Below are positions 60,263-64,000 of a DNA stretch of 64,000 bases, in pieces. The DNA lies in the NCBI RefSeq assembly GCF_904846615.1, contig NZ_CAJHBK010000001.1, forward strand, positions 2,790,001 to 2,854,000, in the 5' to 3' direction. The stretch is from Psychrobacter sp. JCM 18902 (GTDB taxonomy: Bacteria > Pseudomonadota > Gammaproteobacteria > Pseudomonadales > Moraxellaceae). Numbering within the stretch: position 1 is the stretch's first letter; the number at the start of each line of letters is the position of its first letter. A model generated the notes under the pieces. It worked only from the letters and a program-made list of their open reading frames with translations, did no database searches and was not told the origin of the DNA. The position numbers were made by a program, and so were the translations under genes.

Positions 60263-60915
60263 TCAGGCAGCTATGCCTAACAGGGTTAAACTATCATAAT
60301 ACCGCTTTTCAAATTCAAAAGGCGATACATAACCAATCGTGCTATGCAGTCGTGTTTTGTTAAACCAGTCTGCCCATTCAAGGATTGCCAGTTCAATCTC
60401 ATTTACGCCAGTCCAGTTCTGCTTTAAATAATGAATCACCTCAGGCTTATAAAGGCCATTAACCGTTTCAGCTAATGCATTGTCATACGAATCACTAGTT
60501 GTGCCGACAGAAGCGATAATGTCAGAGTCAGTCATACTAGTAGTGTAGTGGATAGACAAATACTGCACTCCTCTATCGCTATGATGAATTACATCCTTGG
60601 CCTTGCTTTTACCGCGCCAAATGCCTTGCAATTGATACTGTCTCACTATCGTTCAATGGTACAACGAGCAACACATATTCCATCAGCTTTCATCTGTTGC
60701 CAGCCTTTACGCACACCATAACGGAATTTACTGTCCTGCCAGATACCTTTAATCTTACTGATATAGAAATCGTCATGCTAACTACGCAATGAGCGCTTTT
60801 CAGGGCAATCTTCTAAGTCCTTAATACGCTGATAGATAGATGGGTCAATCGGTAGTACCTTACAGATTGGCTCGATCCCATAAAAATGCTTGTTGTCGTC
60901 AATAAACTGAACCAT
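60263..60915 (-). pseudogene. IS3-family orfB, broken and internally deleted
   Basis: Starts MVQFIDDNKHFYGIEPICKV at 60915, then an in-frame stop (TAG in RSLRS-stop-HDDFYISK), a frameshift near 60643-60650, and then the 127-residue C-terminal part with DVIHHSDRGVQYLS and SVGTTSDSYDNALAETVNGL. Between GIWRGKSKAK and DVIHHSD about 75 residues are missing, including the first catalytic aspartate region. The transposase is inactive. Confidence 0.85.
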
Positions 60916-60971
60916 TATCTCATTTAGCGGTCTAGCTCTTTAATACGTTGCTCTTGGCTTTGAGATTGTAC

Positions 60972-61154
60972 TTAGGAAGGAATGGTTTGGTCTATGTGCT
61001 TCTTGTGCCATGATCGTAAGGTTTCAGGCGTGCAGCCAATTTTAGATGAGATAGCTTGAATGTCTAACCATGTGGAGGGGTAGTCGCTTGATGCTTCAAT
61101 CAGCATGCGAACGGCGCGTTCTTTAATCTCAGGAGTGTAGGTTTGTCTTTTCAT
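60972..61154 (-). pseudogene. IS3-family orfA, truncated
   Basis: A 60-residue frame, MKRQTYTPEIKERAVRMLIE with a helix-turn-helix reaching CTPETLRSWHKKH, stops early. A full orfA is about 90-100 residues and carries a leucine zipper, missing here. The residual downstream frame (QSQEQRIKELDR) is still recognisable after the stop. It is the leading gene of the element at 60228-61200. Confidence 0.8.
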
Positions 61155-61200
61155 TGTCGTACTCTCTCAGAATATTAAGTCTCCGACAATACCGGGGCGG

Positions 61201-61583
61201 TTAATAAGTTAAAAAGCAGCATTTATTTATGATAATCAGAGAGTATTATGAATTAGATGCTGAACTATCAAGTTATTAAGACGGGAGAAATCGAGGTGTT
61301 AATGACTGGAAAAAATGCTGTAAGAGAAGTGATCTTACAGCTCAATTCTCTTACAATGAAATCAAGAAACGCTGTAGTATTGCTCATCTAGGGTATTAAT
61401 TGAATAATACTAGCCAGCAAGAATATGGCCAGACTTATTAGAGAAACTTGTGGTATCGTCTGTCGTTAGGTTCAGATTACTATGTTGTTATTAACGACAG
61501 TGTTATAATCTTATAAGGGAGTTATTTACAGTATTGTTTAATCTCTATCTTATACTGTGAATTTTGTAATAAGTCTAATAAAT
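61201..61583. other. Region between the IS3 element and the ugd pseudogene
   Basis: These 383 bp contain no gene. An open stretch near 61255-61393 reads LNYQVIKTGEIEVLMTGKNA but starts without signals and resembles nothing I know. A possible promoter for the ugd remnant has an extended -10 TGTTATAAT (61501-61509) with a poor -35. The origin of the DNA is unclear; the missing 5' half of the IS630 was not found here. Confidence 0.4.
61501..61509 (+). promoter_or_regulatory. Possible extended -10 promoter upstream of the ugd remnant
   Basis: TGTTATAAT matches the extended -10 form TGnTATAAT. No good -35 lies 17 bp upstream. It is 75 bp before the ATG at 61584. Confidence 0.35.
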
Positions 61584-62734
61584 ATGAAAAAAATAACTAT
61601 CGTAGGTACAGGGTACGTTGGTCTATCGAATGCTTTGTTACTTGCACAACAGCATACAGTGATAGCTTTAGATATTAACGAAAATAAAATCAATAGAACT
61701 AATCAGCGACAGTCGCTTATCGATGACAAAGAAATAGAAAACTTTCTAGTTCGTAAAGAGTTGGATTTATTTGCGGCGACAGATAAGGTACAAGCTTATA
61801 CAGATGCTGATTATGTATTAATAGCAACTTCTACGAACTATGATACAGATACCAACTCTTTTGATATCGTAGCGTCGAGGCAGTAATCAACGACGTATTG
61901 GCAGTTAATGCTGGTACTCTTATTATCATAAAATCTACTATTCCAGTTGGCTTTACGCAAAAAATGAAGAGGAAGCTCGGCATAGATAACCTTATCTTAG
62001 CTCCTGAGTTTCTGCGAGAAGGTAAAGCACTGTATGATAAGCTGTATCCCTCACATATTATCGTTGGTTAGCAGTCAGAGCGGGCTGCAGCCTGTGCAGT
62101 TAAAGAAGACATTGATATTTTATTCACCAATAGCGTTGAAGCAGAAGCTATCAAGTTATTTGCCAATACTTATCTTGCTCTGCGCGTCTCTTACTTTAAT
62201 GAGCTTGATACTTATGCAGTTGTGCATGGTTTAGATACTGAGCAAATCATCAAAGGCGTTTGTTTAGATCCAAGGATAGGAGATTTTTATAACAATCCCT
62301 CCTTTGGTCATGGTGGTTACTGTCTACCTAATGATACGTAGCAGCTATTGGTTAATTATGAAAATGTACCGCAGAATTTAATACAAGCTGTGGTTCCATC
62401 AAACGATACTTGTAAAGAATTTATCGCTAATGATATAGTGTCGAGTAATCCAAAGGTCGTTGGTATTTATCGTTTAATAATGAAAGCGGGCTCTTATAAT
62501 TTCCGTGCTTTAGCGATTCAAGGTATTATCAAACATTTAAAGCTATTAGGTACTACTGTCATTATTTATGAGCTTAAGCCTGATGAAGATAACTTCTTAG
62601 GTTGTAATATGATTAATGACTTAGATATTTTTAAAAGTAGGTCAGACGTTATAGTAGCCAATCGTATCTCAGAAGAATTAGAAGATAGCTTAGATAAAAT
62701 GTATACGCCAGATCTATCAGGTTCAGACTATTAA
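61584..62734 (+). pseudogene. ugd: UDP-glucose 6-dehydrogenase pseudogene
   Basis: Reads MKKITIVGTGYVGLSNALLL (NAD site) and then, after one frameshift near 61870-61874, continues in the second frame with [70 protein letters not shown] (catalytic Cys) and the C-terminal domain to 62734. Two in-frame TAG stops interrupt it at 62069 and 62339. The intact enzyme oxidises UDP-glucose to UDP-glucuronate for capsules. With one frameshift and two stops it cannot be made full length, so glucuronate must come from elsewhere or be absent. Confidence 0.9.
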
Positions 62735-62746
62735 TTAGGCTTAAAT

Positions 62747-64000
62747 TTGAAATACTTTACCTACGTTAGAGACAAGCAGTTTGCTCATGCGCTAGCAACT
62801 TTAAGCCCTAGGATACGCTATATTAGTGCTAAGCGACGTTGGTATGCAGCGCGCTTAGGCTTGTATAGTACTATTTCAAAAAAATCGTCATGGTTACTAG
62901 TAAAGACGCCAAGGCATACATTAGTGTCTACTATAGCCAATATTAAGCGTCGAAACTTAACCGAAAATATGGCTAAAAGCCATATAGAGCATATCTTATA
63001 TCGTAAACGCTACCGCCAGTTTCATAATGAATTTATTAAAGAAATAATATCCTTCTATCCTGAAATGATATTTAATTTTTTAAAAGCGCAGAAAGAAAAG
63101 TCAGGTATGTTAGATATATCCTATTATCAGGGGCTATATATTGCGCTTTTACAGCAGTATTACCCACTAGATACTAACATCAATAATTATTTAAGTAGTT
63201 TTTTATCATACCAAGCAGATAATGAGTATACAGATAAAAGATGTCTCTACAATAATATAGCACTTCATATGCCACTGGCTAAGCTTTCCAATTTAAATCA
63301 AATTTTTACTCATCATCAGCTTAGTCATATACAACTGTTCGATGAGCATCAGCAATTCATGGTAACCAATTTAAGTGCAGTAGAGCAGCAGAAAAAGTTA
63401 CAAGATAATAATCAGCTGCATAAAGTGACCGTTATGATCACTACTTATAATGCCAGCGAAACGATAGATAGCTGTATTCATAGCCTACTACAGCAGACAT
63501 GGCAAGATTTAGAAATAATAGTGGTTGATGATGCCAGTACCGATGATACCTTACTGCGTTTGCAGCACCTAAGTGCTCACAATACCGCTATAAAAGTTAT
63601 TTCTCTACCAAAAAATACAGGTACATTTGCTGCCAAAAGCATTGGTGCACAATATGCGACAGGTGAATTTTTAACCTGTCAAGATTCTGATGATTGGGCA
63701 CATCCACAAAAAATAGCAGAGCAAGTGCGGCCATTGATAGAAGACGCTAGTATCATTGCCACGACATCCCATTGGTTGAGATTAGATCATGATGGTCAAT
63801 ATTATGTACGTCAAATATATCCCTTTCTGCGTCAAAACCCAGCTTCGCCTATGTTTCGTTTGCAAACAGTTAAACAAGAGAGTGGTTTGTGGCATATCGT
63901 AAGAACGGGTGCTGATAGTGAGTTCTTTGAACGCTTAAAGCTAATATATGGCAATGAAAGCATTGTAGTCATCAAAAAACCGTTAACCATCGCCAGTCAT
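62747..64000 (+). CDS. Family 2 glycosyltransferase, N-terminal part; runs off the window
   Basis: Open from a TTG at 62747 (AGG upstream) to the edge, 418 residues so far. The first 220 residues are helical and basic, of unknown family. From about 225 comes a GT2 domain: VTVMITTYNASETIDSCIHS, DLEIIVVDDASTDDT, LPKNTGTFAAKSIGAQYATG and LTCQDSDDWAHPQKI (DxD site). It probably transfers a sugar during capsule or LPS synthesis at the cytoplasmic face. It begins 12 bp after the ugd remnant. No ATG is available near the start; the first in-frame ATG is well inside. Confidence 0.85.
   Translation, partial: MKYFTYVRDKQFAHALATLSPRIRYISAKRRWYAARLGLYSTISKKSSWLLVKTPRHTLVSTIANIKRRNLTENMAKSHIEHILYRKRYRQFHNEFIKEIISFYPEMIFNFLKAQKEKSGMLDISYYQGLYIALLQQYYPLDTNINNYLSSFLSYQADNEYTDKRCLYNNIALHMPLAKLSNLNQIFTHHQLSHIQLFDEHQQFMVTNLSAVEQQKKLQDNNQLHKVTVMITTYNASETIDSCIHSLLQQTWQDLEIIVVDDASTDDTLLRLQHLSAHNTAIKVISLPKNTGTFAAKSIGAQYATGEFLTCQDSDDWAHPQKIAEQVRPLIEDASIIATTSHWLRLDHDGQYYVRQIYPFLRQNPASPMFRLQTVKQESGLWHIVRTGADSEFFERLKLIYGNESIVVIKKPLTIASH

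Larger units (their letters stand above)
60228..61200 (-). mobile_element. Decayed IS3-family element with terminal inverted repeats, inserted in the IS630 remnant
   Basis: A 973-bp element bounded by imperfect 27-bp inverted repeats: CCGTCCCGACTTTATCGGAG at the left (60228) and the complement of CTCCGACAATACCGGGGCGG at the right (to 61200). It is shorter than a full IS3 (about 1.2 kb) because of an internal deletion in orfB. No matching target duplication is seen next to the ends (GAA left, TTA right), as expected if flanks have changed. The left end cuts the IS630 transposase. Confidence 0.8.

Noticed and set aside
62069..62341. Recoding of the two TAG codons in ugd (both TAG-CAG)
   Set aside because: The gene also carries a frameshift, and a TAG stop of the same kind breaks the nearby dead IS3 orfB, so simple decay explains it.

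Overview
The window looks like chromosomal DNA of a Psychrobacter species (Moraxellaceae, Gammaproteobacteria). The evidence is the moderate-to-low GC content, the TCA gene order (gltA divergent from sdhCDAB-sucAB-lpd-sucCD), the protein styles (RibB with a degenerate RibA domain, HemX-like protein, class I FBA) and a gene closely resembling Balon, the ribosome hibernation factor described from Psychrobacter urativorans. I cannot fix the species from sequence alone. No tRNA, rRNA or CRISPR array was seen.

Layout. 1-5.9 kb: 5' part of oligopeptidase A (minus), then divergently the Balon-type factor, a secreted protein, an EEP-family nuclease/phosphatase and a zinc-type oxidoreductase. 6.1-9.6 kb (minus): an ABC exporter, an alpha/beta hydrolase and AlkB in one run. 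9.9-14.2 kb: EamA-type transporter, class I fructose-bisphosphate aldolase, and two tandem paralogous membrane-anchored proteins of unknown family. 14.2-16.6 kb: thiC on the minus strand behind a TPP riboswitch. 16.8-22.2 kb: a Pho-box-controlled pstSCAB-phoU operon. 22.2-26.5 kb: yggX and argH (minus), then an AlgZ/AlgR-like pair whose sensor has lost ATP-binding motifs. 26.7-30.5 kb: hemC-hemD-hemX-like and a thioesterase. 30.6-36.8 kb: ribBX, rarA and gltA (minus), with a HELTH-motif protein and a lipoprotein between them. 37.8-51.1 kb: sdhCDAB, sucAB, lpd, sucCD.

From 51.1 kb the window enters a surface-polysaccharide locus, more AT-rich from about 52.2 kb. It holds galE, a sulfotransferase-like coiled-coil protein, a 982-residue three-domain transferase, a remnant of an IS1595-like transposase, an FAD oxidoreductase with a small partner protein, decayed IS630 and IS3 elements, a broken UDP-glucose dehydrogenase gene and the start of a family 2 glycosyltransferase. 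This end shows repeated gene decay and mobile-element traffic, as is usual for capsule/LPS loci.

The genes form clear modules: phosphate uptake (PhoB box, Pst, PhoU), the oxidative TCA branch from citrate to succinate/fumarate, early haem synthesis, and glycan assembly. The most notable points are the Balon homologue, two copies of a structured intergenic repeat (22587-22700 and 38610-38689), the tandem paralogues at 12-14 kb, the probable pseudokinase at 24.3 kb and the fused transferase at 53.7 kb. Many starts given here were moved downstream from the longest open frame, on ribosome-binding sites or gene overlap.
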